NCBI RefSeq assembly: GCF_031454135.1
Contig: NZ_JAVDQF010000001.1
Location: 620,001-684,000 of the forward strand
Direction of reading: 5' to 3'
Length of the DNA stretch: 64,000 bases
Source: Arthrobacter russicus
GTDB lineage: Bacteria > Actinomycetota > Actinomycetes > Actinomycetales > Micrococcaceae
In this document: piece by piece, positions 40,659 to 48,676 of the stretch
Numbering within the stretch: position 1 is the stretch's first letter
Layout: each line of letters begins with the position of its first letter
Notes under the pieces: generated by a model
The model's input: the letters and a program-made list of their open reading frames with translations, nothing else
Told to the model about the DNA's origin: nothing
Databases searched by the model: none
Made by a program: the position numbers and the translations under genes

Positions 40659-41546
40659 ATGGCAGAGCACGGTGCGGTGGTAGTCACCGGAGGCAGCAAC
40701 GGGATCGGATATTTCATCTCGGAGCAACTGGCCCAAGCCGGCCGGCCGGTGATCATTGCCGCGCGAAATGCCGAGCGGGCGCAACTGGCGATGAACGCGA
40801 TCCGGGAGCGGGTCCCCGGGGCGGAACTGGGCTTCCAGGAGCTCGACCTGGGCTCCCTGGCTTCAGTGCGCAGGGCTGCCGACGCACTGGCCGGGAACGG
40901 ACCGCTGGCGGCGGTCGTGGCCAATGCGGGCGTGGTGCACGATCACGGGCCGGCCAGCACCAGCGACGGCTTCGAGCTGTTTTTCGGCACCAACCACTTG
41001 GCGCACTTCGGGCTTTTGGCCCGCTTGTTCCCGGCCTTGCGTGCCACTCCGGGCGCCCGGATGGTGCATTTGGGCAGCCTTTCGCATCTTTGGGCCAAGC
41101 CGGTCACCGGGCTGCCCGGCGAGCGCAGCTGGTTCAGCAACTACCAGAATTCGAAATTGGCCGTGATGCAATTCGGTTTCGAGCTCGACCGGAGGCTGCG
41201 CGCGCACGGCATCGAGGCACGCTCCGTGGTAGCCCATCCGGGGAATGCCCCAAGCGCTTTCACACCGGAGCGGCCCGGTCTGCACTTGCGCGAGCCGATC
41301 CATCCCCTGCTCAAGGCCGTGGTCGGGAATTTCTCCCAGGGCAAGGACGCCGGGGCCTGGCCCGCGGTGCATGCGGCGATCGGCGAAGACGTCCAGGGCG
41401 GTGCCTTGTGGGGCCCGGGCCGGTTGTTCCAGTTGCTCGGCCGGCCTGCCCCGGCGAAAGCCTCAGCCCAGGCGTACGACGGCGGCCAGGCCACCAGGTT
41501 GTGGCAGCTCTCAGCTGAGCTGACCGGGGTGGATTTCGACTTCTAG
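40659..41546 (+). CDS. Short-chain dehydrogenase/reductase
   Basis: This 295-residue classical SDR, of the retinol-dehydrogenase/protochlorophyllide-reductase-like type, has cofactor motif VVVTGGSNGIGYFI (residues 8-21), NAG(V) in VVANAGVVHDHG, catalytic Ser in HLGSLSHLW and YQNSK as the YxxxK pair. Arg after the first strand (AARNAERA) suggests NADP. Substrate unknown. Its last 4 nt overlap the end of the convergent exonuclease gene. Confidence 0.9.
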   Translation: MAEHGAVVVTGGSNGIGYFISEQLAQAGRPVIIAARNAERAQLAMNAIRERVPGAELGFQELDLGSLASVRRAADALAGNGPLAAVVANAGVVHDHGPASTSDGFELFFGTNHLAHFGLLARLFPALRATPGARMVHLGSLSHLWAKPVTGLPGERSWFSNYQNSKLAVMQFGFELDRRLRAHGIEARSVVAHPGNAPSAFTPERPGLHLREPIHPLLKAVVGNFSQGKDAGAWPAVHAAIGEDVQGGALWGPGRLFQLLGRPAPAKASAQAYDGGQATRLWQLSAELTGVDFDF

Positions 41547-42502
41547 CCGATCATCTGCATGAATTCGCCTTCCGAAAGCACTTCGATCTGCTGGCCCTTG
41601 CCATGCAGTTCGAGCACCCGCTTGGCCTTCGCAGTCAGTCTGGAGCCGGCGGTCTGACCGCGGCGCAGATCGGCTGCGATGAATCCGTCGCCCACCACCA
41701 GGACCGTGGTCTTCCGGGTCACGCTGGACGCCGGCCGGGCCCCTGCCTGGGCGGCCTTCGCTTTCGCGCTGCCGCGCGAAATCTGCAGGTTCCCGGTGAA
41801 CACCACGGTTTGGCCGAACAGCGGATGATTCGCGTCCGCGTCCGGATTCGGCTCGGGGTTGTCGCCTTCCTCCGGCCAGCCCAGCCAGTTCCCCGGCTCC
41901 AGCGCGCCGGGCAGCGGCAGGCCCTCGGCTTCGAAGGCGTCCAATACCGGCAGGGCGAGCCCGAGCCCCCGGTACAGGTCCTGGATCGTCGCGGCCCCGT
42001 GCCGGCCGGCGATGTCGATCATGATCCCGGCGCAGGCCCGGGCGTCTTCGATCGCGTCGTGGTGGTTGATCAGCGGCACGCCGGCCGCTTCGGCGACGAA
42101 CGGCAAGGAATACGAGGGCAGCGAATAGCTGCGTCTGGCGAGCATCACGGTGCAGGCGTAATCGTAACGCGGGCCGGATTTCGCGGAAGCCTGCTGGGCC
42201 GCCCGCATCACACCGGTATCGAAAGCCGCATTGTGCGCCACCAGGATGTCATCGCCCAGGAAACCGGCGATTTCGTCGAACACCGTCTCGAACCGAGGCT
42301 GGCTGGCCACTTGGTCCGGAGTCACTCCGTGGATCGCGATGTTCCTCGGGTCGAAGTGATCATGCCCGGCCGGCGGACGCATCAGCCAGAAAGCCTCTTC
42401 GATGATCCGCCCGTCGCGCACCCTACTCAGGCCCACGGCGCAAGGCGATCCCCTGAAGCCGTTGGCGGTTTCAAAGTCGATCGCAGTGAAATCCAAACTC
42501 AC
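41543..42502 (-). CDS. DnaQ-like 3'-5' exonuclease with C-terminal BRCT domain
   Basis: Of its 319 residues, 1-175 form a DEDDh exonuclease: AIDFETANG (D-x-E), LVAHNAAFDTGVM, and NHHDAIEDARACAGI (H-x4-D). After a linker with DNPEPNPDADANHP, residues about 228-315 form a BRCT domain (LFGQTVVFTGNLQISRGSAKAKAAQAG, VTRKTTVLVVGDG). BRCT domains bind phosphopeptides or DNA nicks, so this is likely a repair nuclease rather than the replicative epsilon subunit. TAACCT lies 6 nt before the GTG at 42502. Confidence 0.92.
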   Translation of the reverse strand: MSLDFTAIDFETANGFRGSPCAVGLSRVRDGRIIEEAFWLMRPPAGHDHFDPRNIAIHGVTPDQVASQPRFETVFDEIAGFLGDDILVAHNAAFDTGVMRAAQQASAKSGPRYDYACTVMLARRSYSLPSYSLPFVAEAAGVPLINHHDAIEDARACAGIMIDIAGRHGAATIQDLYRGLGLALPVLDAFEAEGLPLPGALEPGNWLGWPEEGDNPEPNPDADANHPLFGQTVVFTGNLQISRGSAKAKAAQAGARPASSVTRKTTVLVVGDGFIAADLRRGQTAGSRLTAKAKRVLELHGKGQQIEVLSEGEFMQMIG

Positions 42503-42508
42503 CTTCCA

Positions 42509-42514
42509 AGGTTA
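42509..42514 (-). promoter_or_regulatory. -10 hexamer of the exonuclease-BRCT gene
   Basis: TAACCT on the minus strand, 6 nt before the GTG at 42502. Confidence 0.45.
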
Positions 42515-42553
42515 GCTCCGGGTTCCGACGATTTCGGCTCCGGCACGCCCCGG

Positions 42554-42600
42554 CCGGGTCCGCCGGCCGGGTCCGCCGACCGGGTCCGCCGACCGGGCCG
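42554..42600. repeat. 13-bp tandem repeat, about 3.6 copies
   Basis: The unit CCGGGTCCGCCGA (first copy ends GG) repeats at 42554, 42567 and 42580 with a partial fourth copy. It fills the space between the divergent exonuclease and HAD genes, just upstream of the latter's promoter. Confidence 0.85.
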
Positions 42601-42624
42601 GCTTTGCATTCCGGCCGTTTTCGG

Positions 42625-42630
42625 TAGGCT
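42625..42630 (+). promoter_or_regulatory. -10 hexamer of the HAD gene
   Basis: TAGGCT ends 6 nt before the GTG at 42637, with no ribosome site. Confidence 0.5.
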
Positions 42631-42636
42631 CTTGCT

Positions 42637-43233
42637 GTGAGCACACGAGCCAACTGGTATCTGTTCGACTACGGAATGGTCATATCCGAAGCGCCGACCG
42701 AGCAGGATTGGGCGGCGCTCTCCGAAGCTGCCGGCTTGCCTTTGACCAATCCGGACGGGCCTTACTGGCAATACCGGGTCGACTACGACGCCGGGCGGAT
42801 CGGCGTCGCCGAGTACTGGCAGCGCGTCGTGGGCCGGGAAATCTCGGACGGCCTCCGCGAGGAATTGCATGCGCTCGACCTGCGCGCCTGGTCGAATCTG
42901 AATTCGGACACCCTCGATGTGTTGGAGGCGATTGATTCCAGCGGCGTCAAAATGGCCCTGCTGTCGAACATGCCCACCGAGATGGCCGACTTTTTCCAGC
43001 ATTCGAGTGTTTGGGCGAAATACTTTTCCCGGCTGTTCTTCAGCGGCCACCTCGGCCTGGTGAAACCCGAACCGGAAATCTACCAGCATGTGCTGCAGGA
43101 ACTCGGTGCCAGCGGCGACCAGGTGGTTTTCATCGACGACCGGCAGGAGAATCTGGACGCGGCGGCCAAGCTCGGCATCCGCACGGTACTGCACCACCCC
43201 GGCGTCGAACTCGCCTCGGAACTGGGCCTCTGA
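42637..43233 (+). CDS. HAD-superfamily hydrolase
   Basis: This 198-residue HAD-like protein of the haloacid-dehalogenase/epoxide-hydrolase N-terminal type has motif II Ser/Thr in MALLSNMPTEMADF, motif III Lys in HLGLVKPEPEIYQHVL and motif IV VVFIDDRQENLDAA. Motif I is WYLFDYGMVIS, in which the first Asp is kept (FDYG) but the usual second Asp is Met. Loss of that general acid means it may not be a normal phosphatase. It is flanked by the exonuclease (divergent) and an ABC module (convergent). Confidence 0.83.
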   Translation: MSTRANWYLFDYGMVISEAPTEQDWAALSEAAGLPLTNPDGPYWQYRVDYDAGRIGVAEYWQRVVGREISDGLREELHALDLRAWSNLNSDTLDVLEAIDSSGVKMALLSNMPTEMADFFQHSSVWAKYFSRLFFSGHLGLVKPEPEIYQHVLQELGASGDQVVFIDDRQENLDAAAKLGIRTVLHHPGVELASELGL

Positions 43234-43258
43234 GCCGGTTCCGAGGCGAGCCGGAGGA

Positions 43259-43948
43259 TTACGGCGTGGTCCGGCGGAGCAGTAGGTAAGACCCCCCAGC
43301 CAAGAGCACGCAAACCGCCAGGATCCAGGCCGCCAAGCTCAAATTGCTCTGCCCGCCGAACCAGCCGAAGAATTCGAGCCACTTCTGCTGCCAGGTCAGC
43401 AAACCGATCAGGCCGACCAGGATCAGGCCCAGACCGACGCTCGAGACCACCAGTCCGGTGGCCTGCCAGCGTTTGTAGACCGTGGCGCCGAGGAACCCCA
43501 TCAGGTACAGCAGCATCATGACCGCGAAGAGGAAAAGCACCACGGCATACCATGGTCCGTCGGAGATCCAGGGCAGATTGAACATGTGGCCGTTCATCCC
43601 CCAGCCGTTGCTGGCCACTTCGACCAGGCCGGCGATCCAGAAGAGGAACGCCATGGCCAGGGCGACGCCGCCGAAGAGCAACATCGAACCGAGGTAGAAC
43701 GCCCGGCGGCTGATGCTCAGACCTTGCGAGAACGGAAAGGTCAAAGTCAACGCCTGGATGCCCAGCCCGAAGAAATACCAGATCGGCGCCTGGCCGGCGC
43801 CGGAGAATTTGTAGCTCTCGCTGTTCGGGATCATGGCCCAGATAGCCGCGCTGAGTGCGAAGGCCGCCACCAGGATCACGGCCGGCAGGCCCAGGAAGGT
43901 CCATTTGTTGAGCATCTGCATTCGGACCACGTTGATGACTTTGCTCAT
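43259..43948 (-). CDS. ABC transporter membrane protein (YtrA-associated type)
   Basis: This 229-residue protein has about six membrane helices: LPAVILVAAFALSAAIWAMI, WYFFGLGIQALTLTFPFSQGLSISRRAFYLGSMLLFG, WYAVVLFLFAVMMLLYLMGFLGA and the last AAWILAVCVLLAGGSYLLL. No further domain. It overlaps the ATPase gene by 4 nt and forms the permease of a GntR-controlled ABC system. The substrate is not known. Confidence 0.85.
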   Translation of the reverse strand: MSKVINVVRMQMLNKWTFLGLPAVILVAAFALSAAIWAMIPNSESYKFSGAGQAPIWYFFGLGIQALTLTFPFSQGLSISRRAFYLGSMLLFGGVALAMAFLFWIAGLVEVASNGWGMNGHMFNLPWISDGPWYAVVLFLFAVMMLLYLMGFLGATVYKRWQATGLVVSSVGLGLILVGLIGLLTWQQKWLEFFGWFGGQSNLSLAAWILAVCVLLAGGSYLLLRRTTP

Positions 43949-44901
43949 CGGAGCCCCTCCCTGGCTGATTCGGGTTCGGCACTGGAACCGGGTGCGGCGA
44001 AGTCTGCAGCCGCTGAATTGATGGTCTTCCGCACGATCAGCTGTTGCAGCGAGACCGGTGCCAGTTCGAGGCCGAGTTCTGCGGCTTCCTGGCGTTCGGC
44101 CGGGCTCAATTGCCCATTCACGGTCACCGAGGCCAGTGCGGCGAAGCTCTCCCGGTGCAGAATCTCGCGACCGGTGATGAAGTGCTCGATCCGGGCGGCC
44201 GGGCCGACCACCGTGACCGCGCTGCCGCGGATCGCTTCGGCGTCGTTGTCCATGATGATTTTGCCTTTGTCGATCACGATCACGTGCTCGAGCAAGTTGG
44301 CCACCTCGTCGATCAGGTGCGAAGAGAGCACGATCGTCCGAGGGTATTCGGCGTAATCTTCGACCAAGCGGTCGTAGAACAGCTGCCGGGCCACCGCGTC
44401 CAGGCCCAGATAGGGTTCGTCGAAGAAGGTCAGCTCAGCGCGTGACGCCAAACCGATGATCACGCCCACCGCGGAAAGCTGCCCGCGGGAGAGCTTCTTG
44501 ATCTTGCGCTTCATCGGCAGCTGGAAATCTTCGATCAACCGCTCGGCCAGCTCCTGGTCCCAATGCTCGAAGAAGATCTTGGCCGCGGCAAACGCATTCC
44601 GCGCATCGAAATCGTCCGGATACTTCTGGGATTCCCGGATGAAACAGATCCGGCTGAGGATCTTGTCGTTTTCGTAAGGATCGCCGCCGAAGACTTCGAC
44701 TTCGCCGCTGCTCCGGAAACCCTGTGCGGTCAAAATCGACATCACCGTGGTCTTGCCGGCGCCATTGCGGCCGAGCAATCCGTAGATCTTGTTCGGCGCA
44801 AGGTCGAAGCCCACCCCGTCCAAGGCCTTGAAGTGCCGGTATTGTTTGGTCAGATTCCGCACCCGCACCACGGGCGGTTCGGTGCTGGGCATTCGACTCA
44901 T
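43945..44901 (-). CDS. ABC transporter ATP-binding protein
   Basis: This 318-residue protein has Walker A GRNGAGKTTVM, Q-loop ICFIRESQKY, signature LSRGQLSAVGVIIGL, Walker B LTFFDEPYLGLD and the switch His in VLSSHLIDEV. The signature reads LSRGQ rather than LSGGQ. A C-terminal 80-residue extension (VVGPAARIEHFITGREILHRE...) is typical of YtrB/NatA-like ATPases. It is the middle gene of the gntR-ATPase-permease operon, overlapping both neighbours. Confidence 0.93.
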   Translation of the reverse strand: MSRMPSTEPPVVRVRNLTKQYRHFKALDGVGFDLAPNKIYGLLGRNGAGKTTVMSILTAQGFRSSGEVEVFGGDPYENDKILSRICFIRESQKYPDDFDARNAFAAAKIFFEHWDQELAERLIEDFQLPMKRKIKKLSRGQLSAVGVIIGLASRAELTFFDEPYLGLDAVARQLFYDRLVEDYAEYPRTIVLSSHLIDEVANLLEHVIVIDKGKIIMDNDAEAIRGSAVTVVGPAARIEHFITGREILHRESFAALASVTVNGQLSPAERQEAAELGLELAPVSLQQLIVRKTINSAAADFAAPGSSAEPESAREGLR

Positions 44902-45299
44902 CGGGTCACAGCTCCTTCGTTTTCGGCCGCGAGTTCACCATCGCGGGTGATCATCTCGGCGAGTTGGTCGTTGTCGATGCCCAGCTTGCGGGCTTCCAGC
45001 CGCAAGGGCTGGACGTACTGCTGAAAGAACTCCTCACGCCGGCGGGCCACTACGGCCTGGCGCGCTCCGGTTGCCACGAACATTCCGATTCCTCGTCGCT
45101 TGTACAAGATGCCTTCGTCAACCAGCAGGTTGACTCCTTTGGCCGCAGTCGCCGGGTTGATCCGGTGGAATGCGGCGAATTCATTGGTCGACGGGACCTG
45201 CGTCTCTTCGGCCAGATGCCCGTCCACGATGTCGTTTTCGATCAGTTCCGCAATCTGCAGAAAGATCGGTTTGCTGTCATCGATCACGGAGTCCCCCAA
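44898..45299 (-). CDS. GntR-family regulator, YtrA subfamily
   Basis: This 133-residue protein has a winged helix (QIAELIENDIVDGHLAEETQVPSTNEFAAFHRINPATAAKGVNLLVDEGILYKRRGIGMFV, seen in segments) plus a short C-terminal helical part. It is too short to hold an FCD or UTRA domain, which defines the YtrA group that regulates ABC transporters. It starts with a GTG after GGGGGA. It leads the ABC operon and likely represses it at the site near the -10. Confidence 0.92.
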   Translation of the reverse strand: MGDSVIDDSKPIFLQIAELIENDIVDGHLAEETQVPSTNEFAAFHRINPATAAKGVNLLVDEGILYKRRGIGMFVATGARQAVVARRREEFFQQYVQPLRLEARKLGIDNDQLAEMITRDGELAAENEGAVTR

Positions 45300-45338
45300 G
45301 CAGTCGCTGCCAAGCTGGTTACTTGGTTAGCCGGTTCA

Positions 45339-45381
45339 TTACTCATGTAACTAACCTAAGAGGCACATTTGCCCTTGTCAA
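45339..45381 (-). promoter_or_regulatory. Promoter and operator of the gntR-ABC operon
   Basis: On the minus strand TTGACA (45376-45381), 17-nt spacer, TAGGTT (45353-45358): a near-consensus promoter. TTAC-N4-GTAA (45339-45350) lies directly downstream, at the expected start of transcription, a fitting site for the YtrA-type repressor. Confidence 0.7.
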
Positions 45382-45405
45382 GCCTGCGCCGAACCGAACC
45401 GCGGC

Positions 45406-45411
45406 TAAGCT
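45406..45411 (+). promoter_or_regulatory. -10 hexamer of the Nudix hydrolase gene
   Basis: TAAGCT ends 6 nt before the GTG at 45418. No ribosome site. Confidence 0.5.
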
Positions 45412-45417
45412 TGGCGG

Positions 45418-45840
45418 GTGAATCGGATCGTCAAGGTCAGCGCTGTCGCCATGCTCAACGCGGACAACGAATTGCTTACCGTGCGCAAACGGAATTCCCT
45501 GCGGTTCCAGCTCCCCGGCGGCAAGCCCGATCCCGGCGATTCGGCGCTGCAAACCGCGATCCGGGAAGTTCGTGAGGAGACCGGCCTAGCGATCCCGGCC
45601 GAGCAGCTGCAACGTGTGGGCAGTTGGCTCGGCGAAGCCGCGAATGACGACGCCGACCAGGTGCAGGCCGAGCTCTACCTGGCCGCCGGCCATTGGATTC
45701 CGACCGCGCAGGCCGAGATCGCCGAGTTGCGCTGGATCCCGCTCACTGCCGACGGTGCCGAACTGGCCCCGCTGCTCCGCGAGTTCCTGCTGCCGGAGCT
45801 GCGAGCTCGCAGCATTCCGACCATTCCTTCCGAGGGCTAG
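45418..45840 (+). CDS. Nudix hydrolase
   Basis: This 140-residue protein has a near-perfect Nudix box: GGKPDPGDSALQTAIREVREETG matches G-x5-E-x7-R-E-U-x-E-E-x-G with only the first Glu as Asp, so it should be catalytically active, in contrast to NrtR earlier in the window. It likely hydrolyses a nucleoside diphosphate linked to another moiety. The substrate is unknown. The GTG start sits 6 nt after a TAAGCT element. Its stop overlaps the convergent gene by 4 nt. Confidence 0.9.
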   Translation: MNRIVKVSAVAMLNADNELLTVRKRNSLRFQLPGGKPDPGDSALQTAIREVREETGLAIPAEQLQRVGSWLGEAANDDADQVQAELYLAAGHWIPTAQAEIAELRWIPLTADGAELAPLLREFLLPELRARSIPTIPSEG

Positions 45841-46604
45841 CCCGCGCTCTCCGGACGCGGGGCCGGCTTCAGCAACGGCCCCTCGGCCCGATCCGGACTC
45901 CCCGGCGCATTCGGCGTGGTGCGGATCTGCGCCTGCACCCGCCGCTCCAGAGCGGCCACCGCCTCGTCCGGCAGCAGCAGAAGCCCATCGAGTTCTTTGC
46001 GCGCCCGGTGGTAGGCAAGTTGGCGTTCAGCCTGGGTGGAAGCCTCATCGACCGCCATGCTGAGCAGTTTCTTGGCCGTGCCCAGGCGCTGCCGCTCCGG
46101 CTCGCTGTAGTGCGCGTCCTTGATCCGCTTGGCTTCGCGTTCGGCGACGTCGAAGGCGACCTCGAAATTCCGCAGCGCCTGGCGGTACTCGCTCAACTGC
46201 CCGTCGCTGGCAAGATCCGTCGGCACGGCTGGTCGCAGCCCGTCGGCGAGTCGCTTGGCGCGGAGGAATTCGACGGTGAGCGGTTCCCGGACATCGGACA
46301 TCATCGGGAAATCGATCAGTTTGGCCACGTCCAGTTCATACGCCAGCCAACGGGAATTGACCGCATCGTGATCGGCGAAGAGGCGCAGCGCTTCTTCCTG
46401 GCGCGACTGTTCAGCGGTCTTGCCGAGTGGTGCCGCTGGCCCGTAGTCCGAACCGCCGGCCGCCACGCGCCTGGAATCCCGACCGCCGCGATCGCGCTCC
46501 AGCCGGCGGCGCGACCTGCCGAAGCCGCCGAAAGTGCTCCTGATGATCCCGCCGAAAACCGGGAGCAAAAAGATCAACCACCAGTATCCGAGGATCTTAT
46601 CCAT
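45837..46604 (-). CDS. Membrane-anchored hypothetical protein, 255 aa
   Basis: There is one N-terminal membrane helix (YWWLIFLLPVFGGIIRSTFGG), then a basic stretch (GRSRRRLERDRGGRDSRR) indicating the rest is cytoplasmic. Residues about 70-230 are helical and charged (ALRNFEVAFDVAEREAKRIKDAH; AERQLAYHRARKELDGLLLLPDEAVAALERRV), probably coiled coil. The C-terminus is Pro-rich. I recognise no named family. Similar one-helix proteins exist in Micrococcales as far as I recall. No partner is evident. Confidence 0.7.
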   Translation of the reverse strand: MDKILGYWWLIFLLPVFGGIIRSTFGGFGRSRRRLERDRGGRDSRRVAAGGSDYGPAAPLGKTAEQSRQEEALRLFADHDAVNSRWLAYELDVAKLIDFPMMSDVREPLTVEFLRAKRLADGLRPAVPTDLASDGQLSEYRQALRNFEVAFDVAEREAKRIKDAHYSEPERQRLGTAKKLLSMAVDEASTQAERQLAYHRARKELDGLLLLPDEAVAALERRVQAQIRTTPNAPGSPDRAEGPLLKPAPRPESAG

Positions 46605-46714
46605 GCCAGCTCACCAGTCCATCCTGGCACTTCGGGCCGGGATGCTCAATGACGGATGTCACCAGTCGCGCCGCAATCCTCCGCAGCAGCCTGCCGATTG
46701 CCTGCCGCGCCTGA

Positions 46715-46720
46715 CAGAAT
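46715..46720 (+). promoter_or_regulatory. -10-like hexamer of the antiporter gene
   Basis: CAGAAT ends 6 nt before the ATG at 46727. It departs from TANNNT at the first base, so support is weaker than for the others. Confidence 0.35.
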
Positions 46721-46726
46721 GGGCGA

Positions 46727-48607
46727 ATGGAATTCTCGCTGACCCTGCTCGCTGCGATCCTTTTGGTCTGTGCAGTCAGCGCGCTCGGCCGGAAAATCAA
46801 CGTTTCGGCGCCCCTGCTGCTCGTAGTGATCGGCTGGGCGATCTCCTACCTGCCCTTCGTGCCGAAGCTGGAACTCAATCCGGAAATCGTGCTCCTGGCC
46901 CTGTTGCCGCCGCTGTTGTACGCCGCGGCGCTGCAAACCTCGTTGATCGACTTCCGCTCCAACCGTCGTGCCATCGGATTGCTCTCGGTCGGCTATGTCA
47001 TTTTCGCGACCTTCGCCGTCGGGCTGGTGGCCTGGTGGGTCTTCCCGGGGATTCCGCTGGCTTCGGCGATCGCGCTGGGTGCGGTCGTGGCACCGCCCGA
47101 CGCGGTCGCGGCGACCGCGATCGCACGCCGGGTCGGCCTGCCCCGGCGGATCGTCAGCGTCCTGGAGGGGGAATCCCTGGTCAATGACGCAACCGCCTTG
47201 GTTTGCCTGCGTGCCGCGATCGCGGCCTCAGCCGGCGCCGTTTCGGTCTGGCAGATCGGCGGGCAATTCCTCTGGGCCGCCGGTGGCGGCATCGTGATCG
47301 GCCTGGTCGCGGCGACCATCCTGATCCAAATCCGCAAACGGGTGCGCAATGTGGCGATCAACACGTCGATGTCACTCGCGGCGCCATTCCTGGCCTATTT
47401 GCCGGCCGAGGAGTTCCGGCTCTTCGACGTACCGGCTTCCGGGGTGCTGGCGGTCGTGGTCTGCGGATTGCTGATGGGCGCCAAGAGCCCTGCGATGCCC
47501 GGCGGGGCTTCGCGATTGAGCCAACGCAGCAATTGGGCCACGGTGCAGTTCCTGCTGGAAAACTCGGTCTTCCTGCTGATCGGCCTGCAGGGCAAATGGA
47601 TCCTCGAAGCGGTGCAGCAAGACGATTTCAACGCCGCGACCGTTTGGTGGGGCTGCTTGGCGGTTCTGGCCGCCGTCTTGCTGCTGCGCCCGGTCTGGGT
47701 GTTTCCAGCCACCTACCTGGCGCGCTTGTTCCCCGGCGTCCGGCGGGCCGAGCCGCATCCGCCATGGACCACGCCCACGGTGATCTCCTGGGCCGGCATG
47801 CGCGGAGTGGTGACCCTGGCCGCGGTGCTCTCGCTGCCCGAGGACTTGGAACATCGGCCGGTGCTGGTTTTGGCAGCGCTGGTCGTGGTGGCCGGGACCT
47901 TGGTCATCCAAGGCTTCACGCTGCCTTCCCTGGTCCGGGTGCTCGGGCTGCGCGGGCCGGACCGGCGGGAGGACCTGCTCGCCGAAGCCGCACTGATGCA
48001 GCGCGCCACCACGGCGGGCCTGGCCAAGCTCCGGGAAGTCACCATCGACGAGGACCCGCCCGAGGTGCTCGCGATGCTCAAACGCCGCACCCAGGAACGC
48101 GGCTTGGCCGCCTGGGAACGGCTCGGCCGGCCGGAAGCCGAAGGGCAGACGCCGTCGCAACGCTACGGCCAACTGCGCCGCGCGATGCTGCAGGCCGAAC
48201 GCGATGAAGTGCTCGGTCTGCGCCGGACCGGCGACTATCCGCACGACGTCCTCGCCGAGGTCCTGGACCGGCTCGACGTCGAAGAGTCGATGCTGGAAAA
48301 CGCCACCGAAGACAGCGTGTTCGATGATCCGAGCGAATTCCCGAGCCGCACCGATGGTTGCGAGCACTTGGCCGCTGCCGGGGATTTGCCGATTCCGGAA
48401 ACGCCGGAATGCCTGGATTGCCTTCGGGAAGGCACGGTTCCGGTCCACCTGAGAATGTGCCTGAGCTGCGGCGCGGTGGGCTGTTGCGATTCCTCCGAGG
48501 GACGGCATGCCACCCGGCATTTCCACGGAACCGGACATCCGGTCATGCGCAGCGTGGAGCCCGGCGAGTCTTGGCGTTGGTGTTACTCCGACGAGTTGCT
48601 GGGCTGA
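46727..48607 (+). CDS. Na+/H+ antiporter (CPA1/NhaP type) with C-terminal UBP zinc finger
   Basis: Of the 626 residues, 1-405 hold about 12 membrane helices of a CPA1 exchanger, with the ion-site region VVAPPDAVAATAIARR, then GESLVNDATALVC and WAGMRGVVTLAAVLSLP. Residues 410-540 are a helical cytoplasmic linker. The last 82 residues (545-626) form a UBP-type zinc finger: Cys545, His547, Cys562, Cys565, Cys578, Cys581, Cys586 or 587, His594, His598, His600 and His604. In eukaryotes this finger binds the C-terminal end of free ubiquitin. A bacterial antiporter carrying it must use it for another ligand, perhaps a C-terminal peptide. Confidence 0.93.
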   Translation: MEFSLTLLAAILLVCAVSALGRKINVSAPLLLVVIGWAISYLPFVPKLELNPEIVLLALLPPLLYAAALQTSLIDFRSNRRAIGLLSVGYVIFATFAVGLVAWWVFPGIPLASAIALGAVVAPPDAVAATAIARRVGLPRRIVSVLEGESLVNDATALVCLRAAIAASAGAVSVWQIGGQFLWAAGGGIVIGLVAATILIQIRKRVRNVAINTSMSLAAPFLAYLPAEEFRLFDVPASGVLAVVVCGLLMGAKSPAMPGGASRLSQRSNWATVQFLLENSVFLLIGLQGKWILEAVQQDDFNAATVWWGCLAVLAAVLLLRPVWVFPATYLARLFPGVRRAEPHPPWTTPTVISWAGMRGVVTLAAVLSLPEDLEHRPVLVLAALVVVAGTLVIQGFTLPSLVRVLGLRGPDRREDLLAEAALMQRATTAGLAKLREVTIDEDPPEVLAMLKRRTQERGLAAWERLGRPEAEGQTPSQRYGQLRRAMLQAERDEVLGLRRTGDYPHDVLAEVLDRLDVEESMLENATEDSVFDDPSEFPSRTDGCEHLAAAGDLPIPETPECLDCLREGTVPVHLRMCLSCGAVGCCDSSEGRHATRHFHGTGHPVMRSVEPGESWRWCYSDELLG

Positions 48608-48676
48608 TTCCGGGCTCTGCGGCCGGCAGGTGTTTTGCTGAGAAGTTCGCACAGGGCTGTGCCGTAACCTTGAATG

